64,000 nt of DNA from Pacificimonas sp036351775 (GCA_036351775.1 JAZBPX010000061.1:1-64000); one strand, 5' to 3'; shown: positions 8,596 to 16,929, counted from the first letter of the stretch. Program-made: numbers and translations. Notes: a model not told the origin generated them from the letters alone.

Positions 8596-9456
8596 TCAGC
8601 CTTTCTCTACGCCGTAGAGCTGTGCATCCTCCGGAAATTCACGCGCACGAACGGAGGTTGCGTAGGCTTCGGCATGTTTGGCGATGTCTTCAGCCATGGA
8701 GCCGAACCGCTTTACGAAGCGCGGCGTGCGCTCGAACAGGCCGAGCATGTCTTCGGTGACGAGCACCTGACCATCGCATGCGCGCGAGGCACCGATGCCT
8801 ATTGTGGGCACGCTGACACTCAGGGTCATCTGCTTGGCGACGGGTTCGATGACCCCTTCGATCACCATCAGAAACGCGCCCGCCTCGGAGACAGCCTGCG
8901 CGTCTCCCAACAGCTTCTCCTGTTCCTCCTCGCCCTTGCCGCGTGCGCCGTAGCCGCCGAGCGCGTTGATCGCCTGCGGCGTCAGGCCGATATGGCCGCA
9001 AACGGGAATGCCGCGCTCGACGAGGAAACGGATCGTCGGGGCCATCGCTTGTCCGCCCTCCAGCTTCACGGCCGCGCAGCCCGTTTCCTTCAGGATACGC
9101 GTCGCTGAGCGAATTGCATGTTCGGGGCTTTCCTCATAGCTGCCAAACGGCATATCGACGATGACGACGCTGTTATAGGAGCCGCGCGCGACCGCCGCGC
9201 CGTGAGCGCACATCATGTCTAGGCTGACCGGCACCGTGGACGGCAGGCCGTAAATGACCTGCCCAAGCGAATCGCCGACCAGCAGCGCATCGCAATGCTC
9301 GTCGAGAAGCTGCGCCATGCGTGCGGTGTATGCCGTCAGCATGACGATCGGCTCCGCGTTTTTCCGCGCACGAAGCGAGGGCACGGTTTTTCGCCGCATC
9401 GGTTCCGGCACCGGGTGCGCCCGGCTGGTCGAGGTGTCGAGAGTGTGTTTGGACAT
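8596..9456 (-). CDS. panB: 3-methyl-2-oxobutanoate hydroxymethyltransferase
   Basis: First committed enzyme of pantothenate (coenzyme A) synthesis: it transfers a hydroxymethyl group from 5,10-methylene-THF to 2-oxoisovalerate to give ketopantoate. The 286-residue protein has the family blocks in order: MLTAYTARMAQLLDE, the metal-binding LLVGDSLG, VDMPFGSYE, the substrate-binding KLEGG, GHIGLTPQ, and IGIGASRACDGQVLV. An internal Met20 is an alternative start. panC and panD are not nearby. Confidence 0.96.
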   Translation of the reverse strand: MSKHTLDTSTSRAHPVPEPMRRKTVPSLRARKNAEPIVMLTAYTARMAQLLDEHCDALLVGDSLGQVIYGLPSTVPVSLDMMCAHGAAVARGSYNSVVIVDMPFGSYEESPEHAIRSATRILKETGCAAVKLEGGQAMAPTIRFLVERGIPVCGHIGLTPQAINALGGYGARGKGEEEQEKLLGDAQAVSEAGAFLMVIEGVIEPVAKQMTLSVSVPTIGIGASRACDGQVLVTEDMLGLFERTPRFVKRFGSMAEDIAKHAEAYATSVRAREFPEDAQLYGVEKG

Positions 9457-9491
9457 GGCGAAGGCGCCCCGCTTGTTCGTTTGGCCTCCGC

Positions 9492-10340
9492 CTATCCGGC
9501 AAATTGCAGGATGGCGAGGCCGACGGCGAGGACAAGAGCAGCGAAGATGCGCCGCGGTCCAAATCCTTCCTTCAGGAGGACAGCGCCCATAACCGCGGCG
9601 AACACGACCGAGGTTTCACGCACGGCGGAGACCTTGGCCGCCTCCACCAGCGTAAAGGCGTAGAGCGCCGCGCCGTAGCTTAGGATCGAGAGCGCGCCGC
9701 CGATGACGCCGTAACGCCATTTCTCCCGCACCACGGTCAGCCAGGTCCCGCCGCGCCGCCAGATGGCGAGCGGCGTTACGAACAGGCAGTCGAGGACGAA
9801 CAGCCACGAAATGAAGGTGAACGGCGACGGCGCAGTCCTGACGCCATAAGCGTCGGTGACATTGTACATCGCTATGCCGCAGGCCGTCAGCGCCGCGAAC
9901 AGAAGCGCCAGACGGTCTGGATGGGCGCGCATCCGTATACCCCTCGGCGGCAGGGCGAACATGATGACGGCTACCGTCGCAAGAAGAAGGCCCGCAACGC
10001 CCCACGGCGACAAGGCTTCGTCCAGAACGATCCACGCCAGCACGCCGGTCAGAAGAGGTGCCGACCCGCGCATGACGGGAAACACGAGCGACAGATCGCC
10101 GTGCTTCATCGCGCCGATGAGGGCGAGCTGGTAGGCGAAATGCACCGGAACGGCGATGGCGAGCGCACGCCACGTTGCAGCGTCGGGCGGGGGCACCAGA
10201 AACAGAACGGGTGAGATCAGGACAGCGGCGCTGAGCTGCAGGACGGAGCGGCTGACAAGGATGTCGCCGCCGGCCTTCACACTGAGATTCGCGGTTGCGA
10301 GGGTAAGCGCGCTGAACAGTCCAAGTGCGAGCGCGATCAA
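9492..10340 (-). CDS. EamA/DMT superfamily transporter
   Basis: A 282-residue inner-membrane protein with about ten hydrophobic segments and the two EamA halves; the end of each half shows the signature (LLTGVLAWIVLDEALSPWGVAGLLL and VVFAAVMGAVLLKEGFGPRRIFAALVL). Such carriers export metabolites or amino acids; the substrate cannot be predicted. It lies between panB and the ArsC-like gene on the same strand with short gaps, possibly in one transcript. Confidence 0.87.
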   Translation of the reverse strand: MIALALGLFSALTLATANLSVKAGGDILVSRSVLQLSAAVLISPVLFLVPPPDAATWRALAIAVPVHFAYQLALIGAMKHGDLSLVFPVMRGSAPLLTGVLAWIVLDEALSPWGVAGLLLATVAVIMFALPPRGIRMRAHPDRLALLFAALTACGIAMYNVTDAYGVRTAPSPFTFISWLFVLDCLFVTPLAIWRRGGTWLTVVREKWRYGVIGGALSILSYGAALYAFTLVEAAKVSAVRETSVVFAAVMGAVLLKEGFGPRRIFAALVLAVGLAILQFAG

Positions 10341-10376
10341 CTCCGGGCTCAGAACCCCCGCCTGCGCATCGCGTGG

Positions 10377-10766
10377 CTAATCATCATCGTCATTATCATT
10401 CTCACGGTCCATGCCATCGAGAAGTCCGGCATCTTCGTAAGCATCTGCATCGTAACCGACCAGCAGCGGGCCGGGATGCTCGATCACCGGGCGTTTGATA
10501 AGCGACGTATGCTCGGCCATCAACGCGATCGCCGCCGCCTCGTCGACGCCTTCGCGGTCCGCATCCGGCAACTTGCGCCAAGTCGTACCGCGGCGGTTCA
10601 GGAGCGTTTCCCAGCCGACCTCGTCCGCCCAGCGCCTTAGCGTTGCCTCGTCCGCGCCCGCCTTCTTGTAGTCATGAAAGCTATAGGCAACGCCATGCTC
10701 GTCCAGCCAGCGCCTTGCCGCCCTGACCGTATCGCAATTCGGGATCCCGTAGACCATAACCGTCAT
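10377..10766 (-). CDS. ArsC/Spx-like thioredoxin-fold protein (YffB type)
   Basis: A 129-residue ArsC-family protein with the single-cysteine motif NCDTVRAARRWL near residue 10 and the pattern LLNRRGTTWRKL and SLIKRPVIE typical of the Spx/YffB branch, not true arsenate reductases. YffB-type proteins are glutathione-dependent thiol proteins of uncertain role. The C-terminus is unusual, a run of Asp/Glu/Asn residues (ENDNDDDD). It overlaps the end of purT by four bases, so the two are probably cotranscribed; no arsenic-resistance genes are present. Confidence 0.85.
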   Translation of the reverse strand: MTVMVYGIPNCDTVRAARRWLDEHGVAYSFHDYKKAGADEATLRRWADEVGWETLLNRRGTTWRKLPDADREGVDEAAAIALMAEHTSLIKRPVIEHPGPLLVGYDADAYEDAGLLDGMDRENDNDDDD

Positions 10767-11938
10767 GTCTCGTCTCCGTAGCGAATGGTGATCTTGGCTG
10801 CCGCAGCACGAGCGGCAGTGCGGGCTGCATCGACGCTTTCTGCGCGTGCGAGGGCGACACCCATGCGCCGGTACGGCCGGGTTGCCGGCTTGCCGAAAAT
10901 GCGGATGTCGGTCTGCTCGCTCTCGATCGCCAGGGCCGCCGCAACACCCGTGATCGCAAAATCTGTCTCGTCGCGATCGGCAAGGATAACGGCGGAAGCG
11001 GACGGGCCGCGAACCGTGACCTCCGGGATTGGCAGGCCAAGGATCGCCCGCACATGCAGGTCGAATTCGTTCAGGTCCTGACTGACGAGGGTCACCATGC
11101 CGGTATCGTGCGGGCGCGGGCTCAGCTCGGAAAAGATTACCTCATCGCCGCGTACGAAAAACTCCACGCCGAACAGCCCGCGTCCGCCCAGCGCCTCGAC
11201 GACCGTGCGCGACATCGCCTGCGCCTTGGCGAGTGCGCCGCCTGTCATCGCAGCGGGTTGCCAGCTTTCCTGATAGTCGCCGCGCGCCTGCCGGTGACCG
11301 ATGGGCGGACAGAAATGGATGCCCTCCCGCGCCGCGACGGTCAGCAGCGTGATCTCATAATCGAAATCGACAAACCCTTCCGCCATGACCCGCACCCGGT
11401 CGCCGCGCCCGCTCTCTTCAGCGTAGCGCCAAGCCGCCGCCAGTTCGCTCTCGCGGCGCACGGTGCTCTGCCCCTTGCCTGAGGACGACATCACCGGCTT
11501 CACGACCAGCGGATAACCGACAGCCGCCGCCGCATCGCGGAGTTCGCCGAAGCTCTCCGCATAGCGATAGGACGAGGTCGTCAGGCCCAGTTCGCCCGCC
11601 GCCAGATCACGAATTGCATCGCGGTTCATGGTCAGCTGCGCGGCCCGTGCGGACGGCACGACGGTAATGCCCGCCGCCTCGACATCGGCGAGGACTTCCG
11701 TGCGGATCGCCTCGATCTCCGGCACCACGAAGTCGGGCGCGTGCCTGTCGATGACCGCCCGCAGCGCCGCGCCGTCGAGCATGGAGAAGACCTCCGCCTC
11801 GTCCGCAACCTGCATCGCGGGTGCATCGGCGTAGCGATCGCAAGCAATCACATGGCAACCAAGCCGCTGCGCCGAGATCACGACTTCCTTGCCGAGCTCT
11901 CCGGAGCCAAGAAGCAGAAGCGTCGCTGTCGGGGTCAT
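10763..11938 (-). CDS. purT: formate-dependent phosphoribosylglycinamide formyltransferase
   Basis: ATP-grasp enzyme that makes formyl-GAR from GAR, formate and ATP in de novo purine synthesis. I place the start at ATG 11938, giving 391 residues starting MTPTATLLLLGSGELGKEV, which matches the usual length; the longer frame to 12019 runs into the divergent promoter region. Visible blocks are the N-terminal GSGELGKE, VVKPVMSSSGKGQS with its Gly-rich loop, EITLLT, GLFGVEFFV and SPRPHDTGMVTL near the metal site. Its product feeds the pathway that also ends in guaA further along this window. Confidence 0.95.
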   Translation of the reverse strand: MTPTATLLLLGSGELGKEVVISAQRLGCHVIACDRYADAPAMQVADEAEVFSMLDGAALRAVIDRHAPDFVVPEIEAIRTEVLADVEAAGITVVPSARAAQLTMNRDAIRDLAAGELGLTTSSYRYAESFGELRDAAAAVGYPLVVKPVMSSSGKGQSTVRRESELAAAWRYAEESGRGDRVRVMAEGFVDFDYEITLLTVAAREGIHFCPPIGHRQARGDYQESWQPAAMTGGALAKAQAMSRTVVEALGGRGLFGVEFFVRGDEVIFSELSPRPHDTGMVTLVSQDLNEFDLHVRAILGLPIPEVTVRGPSASAVILADRDETDFAITGVAAALAIESEQTDIRIFGKPATRPYRRMGVALARAESVDAARTAARAAAAKITIRYGDET

Positions 11939-12037
11939 GCGCGTTCTCATAGCGAGCACATGGAACCTTGCCACCACCGGAGTCGCCGCGATCCAGCGCA
12001 TTCCCATTTGTGAGGACACGGCCTAAACCTTCGAGCT

Positions 12038-12520
12038 ATGGTCAAAGCGAAGCAAGAACCCGACCATCCCGGCGTCCTCGCCCCGCCGCCGCTGATTTTC
12101 GGCGTGCCGCTGGTCGCTGGGTTGCTGTTCCACATCTTTGTTGGGGGGGACAGCCTCGGTTTGCCCGGCCTTTTGCGCTGGCCGGTCGGATTTGTCTTCA
12201 TCATGGGCGGGCTCGCCATCATCGGGCTTGCGATCGAGCGGTTCTTGCGCGCGCAGACCAACCCGGAACCCTGGAAACCGGCGACGACAGTCGTGGCGGA
12301 CGGCATCTTCGCGCGGACCCGCAATCCGATGTATCTCGGTATGGCGATCGCCTATCTGGGCGCCGCCTTTGCCGCGGGGAGCGCTCTGGCCCTCGTGCTG
12401 CTGGTCCCCACGCTAATCCTGATGGACCGCGGAGTCATTGCGCGGGAGGAGCGCTACATGGAGCGGAAGTTCGGAGAGGATTATGTTCGATACAAGCGGA
12501 GCGTACGGCGCTGGCTGTAG
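12038..12520 (+). CDS. isoprenylcysteine carboxyl methyltransferase-like membrane protein
   Basis: A 160-residue integral membrane protein with four to five hydrophobic segments and the ICMT/PEMT-family C-terminal signature: VADGIFARTRNPMYLGMAIAYLG, then the charged stretch IAREERYMERKFGEDYVRYKRSVRRWL. Bacterial members are S-adenosylmethionine-dependent methyltransferases of mostly unknown substrate. It is divergent from purT and convergent with nth; the two stop codons are one base apart. Confidence 0.88.
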   Translation: MVKAKQEPDHPGVLAPPPLIFGVPLVAGLLFHIFVGGDSLGLPGLLRWPVGFVFIMGGLAIIGLAIERFLRAQTNPEPWKPATTVVADGIFARTRNPMYLGMAIAYLGAAFAAGSALALVLLVPTLILMDRGVIAREERYMERKFGEDYVRYKRSVRRWL

Positions 12521-12521
12521 G

Positions 12522-13169
12522 CTAGAGATTCTTGTCTTCGAACTGGCAGAGATCGCGCAGAAAACACTCTCCGCATTTGGGCGCGCGGGCGGTGCAGATC
12601 GCCTTGCCGAACTGGATCAGCCAGAAATGCCCCTCCGCCATGGCCCAGTCCGGCGCGCGGACCTCGAGGCTTTCTGCCACCTTCGCCTCGTTCGCGCCGT
12701 CCGCAAGACCGGTCCGGCGACAAACCCGCCCCACATGTGTGTCGACCGCGATGGTTTCCTGACCGAAAGCGAACTGCAGCACGATGTCCGCGCATTTCCG
12801 GCCGATGCCCGGCAGGGCAAGCAGCTCCGGTCGCGTGTCCGGAACCACACCGCCACGCTCTTTCAGCAAATGCACGCAGAACTTCCGGATTGCCTTGGTC
12901 TTGTTGTTGTAGAGGCCCGCCGGCCGGATGGCGTCCCTGATCTGGTCGTCGCTAAGCGCCAGTATGTCCTCGGGGGCCTGCGCCAGCGCAAACAGTGCGT
13001 TCGTCGCCTTGGCTGTGTTCGAATCAAGCGACTGCGCGGACAGCATGCAGGCAATACAGCTGCGGAACGGGTCGGGCTGCTCCTTCGGCCCCTTGGCACC
13101 GCGCGTATCGCCCGGCATCGCATCGGCTAGCAGGCGGAACATGGTCTCGATTTCAGCTTCGTTCAGCAC
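12522..13169 (-). CDS. nth: endonuclease III
   Basis: Bifunctional DNA glycosylase/AP lyase that removes oxidised pyrimidines in base-excision repair. The 215-residue protein has the helix-hairpin-helix LPGIGRKCADIVL with catalytic Lys125, Asp143 in VDTHVGRV, and the [4Fe-4S] loop Cys192-x6-Cys199-x2-Cys202-x5-Cys208. Translation starts at GTG 13169, seven bases inside the end of the short ORF upstream, which is itself the remnant of another protein of this superfamily. It may depend on vapBC-directed transcription or on a promoter inside the toxin gene. Confidence 0.95.
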   Translation of the reverse strand: MLNEAEIETMFRLLADAMPGDTRGAKGPKEQPDPFRSCIACMLSAQSLDSNTAKATNALFALAQAPEDILALSDDQIRDAIRPAGLYNNKTKAIRKFCVHLLKERGGVVPDTRPELLALPGIGRKCADIVLQFAFGQETIAVDTHVGRVCRRTGLADGANEAKVAESLEVRAPDWAMAEGHFWLIQFGKAICTARAPKCGECFLRDLCQFEDKNL

Positions 13170-13374
13170 GACGCGCGGCCCGTATCACAAGGCGCCTGCG
13201 CTGGGCACTCGCCGCAGTGCAGCGCCTTCGGGCGGCAGTAGGTCTGGCCGATCTTCTTCATCAACAGGTGATGCTCATCGAAATCCGCCGCAGTCCAGTC
13301 TGCTGGCATGACGGGCACGCCTCCAGACCCATGCGCTGAAGGATGCGGCGATTATGGGAATCGAGCGCCAGTTC
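13163..13374 (-). pseudogene. decayed endonuclease III-like (HhH-GPD) C-terminal fragment
   Basis: Two fragments in different frames read like the end of an endonuclease III relative. The first, overlapping the vapC stop, gives ELALDSHNRRILQRMGL, equivalent to the VDTH..R..RLGL region that carries the catalytic Asp. After a frameshift the second (ATG 13309 to TGA 13163, 48 residues) gives PADWTAADFDEHHLLMKK and a complete iron-sulfur loop C-x6-C-x2-C-x5-C (CRPKALH...CGEC...C). The N-terminal half is missing, replaced by vapC. It overlaps the intact nth start. A translated 48-residue iron-sulfur peptide is possible but unlikely to be functional. Confidence 0.62.
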
Positions 13375-13744
13375 AAAGCAGCCTGACGGGGTATTTGCGC
13401 ATGTTCGCATCGGCAGTAACGAGAATCAGGTCCTCGCTTAGCGCATGCGCGATGGTCATGCGATCAACCGGGTCGCGGTGTATCTGTGGTAGCTTTGCAG
13501 CAGCCCGTGCCGCGTCCGCGGGGAATGTCAGAAGCGTCATCTGATACCGATCCGTGAGATCCGCGATCGAGTACGGCGCTTCAATCCGGTGGCGGTGGCG
13601 AAGATCCTCGAACTCGAATGCGGTTACGGAGCTTACGAAGAGTAACGTTGCGTCCGCCAGTATCGCGTCGAGCCATGCGCGCCGCAGGCGATCATCCTCG
13701 ACGGGTAACCAGACGAGAATCTGCGTATCAAGAAGGAGGCGGAC
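13373..13744 (-). CDS. VapC-like PIN-domain ribonuclease toxin (no canonical start codon)
   Basis: Translating the minus strand from 13744 gives a full 123-residue PIN domain. The four acidic positions expected for VapC are present: Asp6 in LLLDTQIL, Glu44 in TAFEFEDL, Asp91/Asp94 in HRDPVDRM, and Asp112 in LVTADANM. VapC toxins are Mg-dependent RNases that cut tRNA or rRNA when freed from VapB. The codon where family members begin (M/V-RLLLDT) is GTC, not GTG or ATG, although a good GGAGA site lies six bases upstream; upstream in-frame stops rule out a longer start. It overlaps the antitoxin gene by 17 bases. It may be silenced by loss of the start codon, or use a rare initiator. Confidence 0.75.
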   Translation of the reverse strand, partial: VRLLLDTQILVWLPVEDDRLRRAWLDAILADATLLFVSSVTAFEFEDLRHRHRIEAPYSIADLTDRYQMTLLTFPADAARAAAKLPQIHRDPVDRMTIAHALSEDLILVTADANMRKYPVRLL

Positions 13745-14033
13745 CGAATTTCTCCGTCCAGCTCGCTTCTATTTCTTCTTCGGTCATGACAGGTGTGACC
13801 GTCAGCTGCTCCTTGGAATAGCGACCCGAATGAAGCGCAACGTCTTCGGCATGGGCTCGCCGCCGTTTCTCCCCGCGTTCTCGCCGCTCGCGCTGTTCGG
13901 CACTTTCGACTGGTACGAACCGAACCTGTGGCACGCCCGCGCGGTTCACAACGATGTCTTCACCCCGCACGGCAGCCGCGATCAGCTCGGAAAAGCGAGC
14001 CTTGGCCTCGGCGATGTTCACATGAATGGTCAT
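13728..14033 (-). CDS. Phd/YefM-family antitoxin (VapB partner)
   Basis: A 101-residue Phd/YefM-type antitoxin. The N-terminus (MTIHVNIAEAKARFSELIAAAVRGEDIVVNRAGVP...) is the DNA-binding and dimerisation region; the middle is very charged (REERRERGEKRRR-like) and the C-terminal part (MTEEEIEASWTEKFGPPPS) should wrap the toxin. Its last 17 bases overlap the PIN-domain toxin frame. The promoter found upstream puts transcription initiation at or next to the ATG, suggesting a leaderless message. Confidence 0.88.
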   Translation of the reverse strand: MTIHVNIAEAKARFSELIAAAVRGEDIVVNRAGVPQVRFVPVESAEQRERRERGEKRRRAHAEDVALHSGRYSKEQLTVTPVMTEEEIEASWTEKFGPPPS

Positions 14034-14039
14034 GGCCTG

Positions 14040-14068
14040 AAAATAGGTTGGTCAACCATGCTGGTCAA
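14040..14068 (-). promoter_or_regulatory. vapBC promoter with operator-like repeats
   Basis: On the minus strand TTGACC (14068-14063) and TATTTT (14045-14040) are separated by 17 bases. Initiation about seven bases downstream falls on the antitoxin ATG at 14033. The spacer repeats the -35 hexamer (TTGACC twice, 13 bases apart) and contains the inverted repeat GGTTG-AC-CAACC, a likely binding site for autorepression by the VapBC complex. Confidence 0.6.
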
Positions 14069-14090
14069 GTTGGCCGCAAAGTCCTGCTCG

Positions 14091-15650
14091 CTACTCCCAC
14101 TCGATGGTGCCGGGCGGTTTGCTTGTATAATCGTAGACGACGCGGTTGATGCCCTTCACCTCGTTGACGATGCGCGTCGCGGTGTTTGACAGGAACTCGG
14201 CACTGAAGGGATAGACATCCGCCGTCATGCCATCGGTCGAAGTGACGGCGCGCAGGCCGCAGACCCGGTCATAGGTGCGGTGATCGCCCATGACGCCGAC
14301 CGTCCGGACCGGGAGCAGCACCGCGAACGCCTGCCAGATCGCATCATATAGGCCGTTCTTGCGGATCTCCTCCAGATAGATAGCATCCGCCTTCCGGAGG
14401 ATATCGCACGCCTCCTTCGTCACCTCGCCCGGGATGCGGATGCCGAGGCCAGGACCGGGGAACGGATGGCGGCCCACAAAGGCATCGGGTAAACCGAGTT
14501 CGCGGCCAAGGTCGCGCACCTCATCCTTGAACAGTTCGCGCAGCGGCTCGACCAGCTGCATGTTCATGCGCTCCGGCAGGCCGCCGACATTATGGTGCGA
14601 CTTGATGGTGACGGAGGGGCCGCCGGTGAAGCTGACGCTCTCGATTACATCGGGGTAGAGCGTGCCCTGCGCCAGGAAGTCTGCGCCGCCGATCTTCTTC
14701 GCCTCGGCCTCGAAGATATCAATGAAGGCACCGCCAATGAACTTCCGCTTCTTCTCCGGGTCGTCGATTCCGGCGAGGCCCGACAGGAACTGCTCCTCCG
14801 CGTTCACATGGACGAGCGGGATGTTGTAGTGACCGCGGAACAGGCTGACGACTTCGTCCGCCTCCCCCTGCCGCATCAGGCCGTGGTCGACGAAGACGCA
14901 GGTCAGCTGTTCACCAATGGCCTCGTGTATGAGGACGGCGGCAACGGCGGAATCGACCCCGCCAGACAGGCCGCAGATCACCTTGCCACTGCCGACCTGT
15001 TCGCGGATCTCGGCGATCTTCTGAGCGCGGAACTCGGCCATCGACCAGTCCTCGGCAATGCCGCACACATGGCGCGCAAAATTGGCGATCAGCTTGTGCC
15101 CATCAGGGGTGTGGACGACCTCCGGATGGAACTGGACGCCGTAAAAGTTCTTCTCATCATTCGCGACCGCAGCGAAGGGGGCGCCGTCAGACTTGGCTAC
15201 GACCCGGAACCCATCAGCCAGGTCCCGGACCTTGTCGCCGTGGCTCATCCAGACCTGGTGCCGCTCGCCCGGTTTCCACAGGCCAGCGAATAAAGGACTG
15301 TCTTCGCAAACCTCGATGAAGGCGCGGCCGAATTCGCCCATATCGGCGCTTTCGACCTCTCCGCCGAGCTGGTTCATCATGACCTGCTGGCCGTAGCAGA
15401 TGCCGAAGATGGGAATGCCAGCGTCGAGGAAGCGCTGCGGAATGCCAGGCGCGTCGAGATTGGTGACGCTATCGGGGCCGCCGGACAGGATGATCCCCTT
15501 CGGTTTCAGCCGGTCGAAGGCCTCGTCCGCGCTGTTGAAGGGCGCAATTTCGGAATAGACGCCAGCCTCGCGCACGCGGCGGGCAATCAGCTGGGTGACC
15601 TGGCTGCCGAAATCGACGACCAGGATGGTTTCTGCGGGGGTGACTGTCAT
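14091..15650 (-). CDS. guaA: GMP synthase (glutamine-hydrolysing)
   Basis: Converts XMP to GMP with glutamine and ATP, the last step of guanine nucleotide synthesis. The 519-residue protein has an N-terminal class I glutamine amidotransferase domain (nucleophile Cys85 in GICYGQQ, His-Glu in FHPEV), an ATP-pyrophosphatase domain with the P-loop GLSGGVDSAV near residue 230, and the C-terminal dimerisation domain ending in YDYTSKPPGTIEWE. Length and motif order are normal. The upstream gap is 57 bases and no riboswitch-like fold was evident. Confidence 0.97.
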   Translation of the reverse strand: MTVTPAETILVVDFGSQVTQLIARRVREAGVYSEIAPFNSADEAFDRLKPKGIILSGGPDSVTNLDAPGIPQRFLDAGIPIFGICYGQQVMMNQLGGEVESADMGEFGRAFIEVCEDSPLFAGLWKPGERHQVWMSHGDKVRDLADGFRVVAKSDGAPFAAVANDEKNFYGVQFHPEVVHTPDGHKLIANFARHVCGIAEDWSMAEFRAQKIAEIREQVGSGKVICGLSGGVDSAVAAVLIHEAIGEQLTCVFVDHGLMRQGEADEVVSLFRGHYNIPLVHVNAEEQFLSGLAGIDDPEKKRKFIGGAFIDIFEAEAKKIGGADFLAQGTLYPDVIESVSFTGGPSVTIKSHHNVGGLPERMNMQLVEPLRELFKDEVRDLGRELGLPDAFVGRHPFPGPGLGIRIPGEVTKEACDILRKADAIYLEEIRKNGLYDAIWQAFAVLLPVRTVGVMGDHRTYDRVCGLRAVTSTDGMTADVYPFSAEFLSNTATRIVNEVKGINRVVYDYTSKPPGTIEWE

Positions 15651-15707
15651 GCACCGCAGCTAGGGCCGAGGGGTGGATTCGTAAAGCGGCACCGTCCCGA
15701 CGCTGTG

Positions 15708-16259
15708 TCAGCCGGAGAAGGTCACCGTCAGACGGCCCCCCGCCTCCACAATGCAGTTCCAGCGGACTGAGCGCGGGTCCTCATCCAGACCGCGAGCGAG
15801 GGCGAACTCACCGGCGAACTTCTGATGCAGCTTACCGGAGGCTGCGGTATCCAGCGTCGTCACCCGCCCAAGACGCTGACGTTCGGCAAGCGCCGCGCAG
15901 GCATCCGTGGCTTTGCGGTCCGCCAGGGCGAGGTCGGTGCCTTCGGGCAAGACCAATCGATAGGCAGGCATCACGCCGCGGGCGGTCAGGTGGGTGCTCG
16001 CGGCATCGGCCCGGCTGTCGGCTGCCATGCTGCCCTCCACCCAGTCGCCGATGGCCGCTGTGACCGCATGTCCGATGACGGTGCCGGTCATTTCGCCAAC
16101 CGTGATATGCGCCGGATCGCAGGCGGCCTGGTTCCTGTCGCCGCAGGATCGAATGGCTCGCTCCTGTTGTGCGGCGAGGTCGGGCGGCGCCATGTTTGCG
16201 CAGGCGGCGAGAACCGTCGCCATGGCCATGGCCATCACCGCCAATCCCGAAACGCGCAT
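15708..16259 (-). CDS. putative lipoprotein, unrecognised
   Basis: A 183-residue protein if started at ATG 16259, which has GGAGGG six bases upstream; this gives a lipoprotein signal (MRVSGLAVMAMAMATVLAAC) with lipidated Cys20. The body is Ala-rich, contains a short hydrophobic glycine-alanine stretch (VIGHAVTAAIGDWVEG) and two further Cys residues. I do not recognise a domain. It follows another small exported protein by 22 bases, so the two are probably an operon with an envelope function. Confidence 0.7.
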   Translation of the reverse strand: MRVSGLAVMAMAMATVLAACANMAPPDLAAQQERAIRSCGDRNQAACDPAHITVGEMTGTVIGHAVTAAIGDWVEGSMAADSRADAASTHLTARGVMPAYRLVLPEGTDLALADRKATDACAALAERQRLGRVTTLDTAASGKLHQKFAGEFALARGLDEDPRSVRWNCIVEAGGRLTVTFSG

Positions 16260-16281
16260 CTCAGTCCCTCCGGCCGCCCCG

Positions 16282-16863
16282 TCAGTCGCGCGCGGCGACC
16301 TGCTCTTCAAAACGGAAACCCGTTACCTGACCCTCATCGGCGAAACAGGAGAAGCCGGCAGTCTGGATCGCGGGGGCGCGGCGGTCGTCGATCCGCACCT
16401 CGCCGGTCACCCGGTATTCGCGCTGGTCGCTGTCCACCGACAGGATGCGGTCGACGCGGGCTTCGGCACCGTAGCGTCCACCAAGCGCCTCGGCTTCTTC
16501 GGCGCAGGCATTAATGGCGCTGCGCTCCGATGCCAGGCGGCGTTCATAGTCGGCGTCGGCATAGGCATAGTCGCCTCCGCCGTTCCAGGTGCGATCGTTC
16601 CCCGGGAACCCATCGCTTACGGGATAGCCATTGCCGGTGGGATAGGGGGCCGGCGGCGCGGGCGGGTCGGCCTCGCGTTCGTTCTTCTTTTTGCCGCCGC
16701 TCGCCAGCGCGATGATGCCGCCGAGGACCGCGGCGCCGACAATAGCGTCGCCGACGTCGAACCGGTCATGCTTGTGATGATAGGGGCGGCGATGCGCGTC
16801 GGCGGCCGTTGCGAACAGGAAGGCGAGCAGCGTCGCCGCGAGAAAGAGACGGGTCAGGGTCAT
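16282..16863 (-). CDS. small exported protein, unrecognised
   Basis: A 193-residue protein started at ATG 16863 (GGGGGAAG eight bases upstream). It has a signal peptide (MTLTRLFLAATLLAFLFATAADA), a histidine-rich patch (HRRPYHHKHDR), a glycine-rich hydrophobic segment (VGAAVLGGIIALASGGKK), a Pro/Gly/Tyr-rich linker, then a conserved-looking C-terminal region with two Cys and a beta-rich VTGEVRIDD stretch. The plan resembles small sphingomonad proteins of unknown function. It is immediately upstream of the lipoprotein gene. Confidence 0.7.
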   Translation of the reverse strand: MTLTRLFLAATLLAFLFATAADAHRRPYHHKHDRFDVGDAIVGAAVLGGIIALASGGKKKNEREADPPAPPAPYPTGNGYPVSDGFPGNDRTWNGGGDYAYADADYERRLASERSAINACAEEAEALGGRYGAEARVDRILSVDSDQREYRVTGEVRIDDRRAPAIQTAGFSCFADEGQVTGFRFEEQVAARD

Positions 16864-16929
16864 GGCTGGGCTTCCCCCGAAATGGGCGTAGGACATCAAG
16901 GCGAAGCCCATGCGTTCCCGCTTCTGAAT

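Noticed and set aside
10377..10766. arsenate reductase assignment for the ArsC-like gene
   Set aside because: The motifs are of the YffB/Spx branch and no arsenic genes are nearby.
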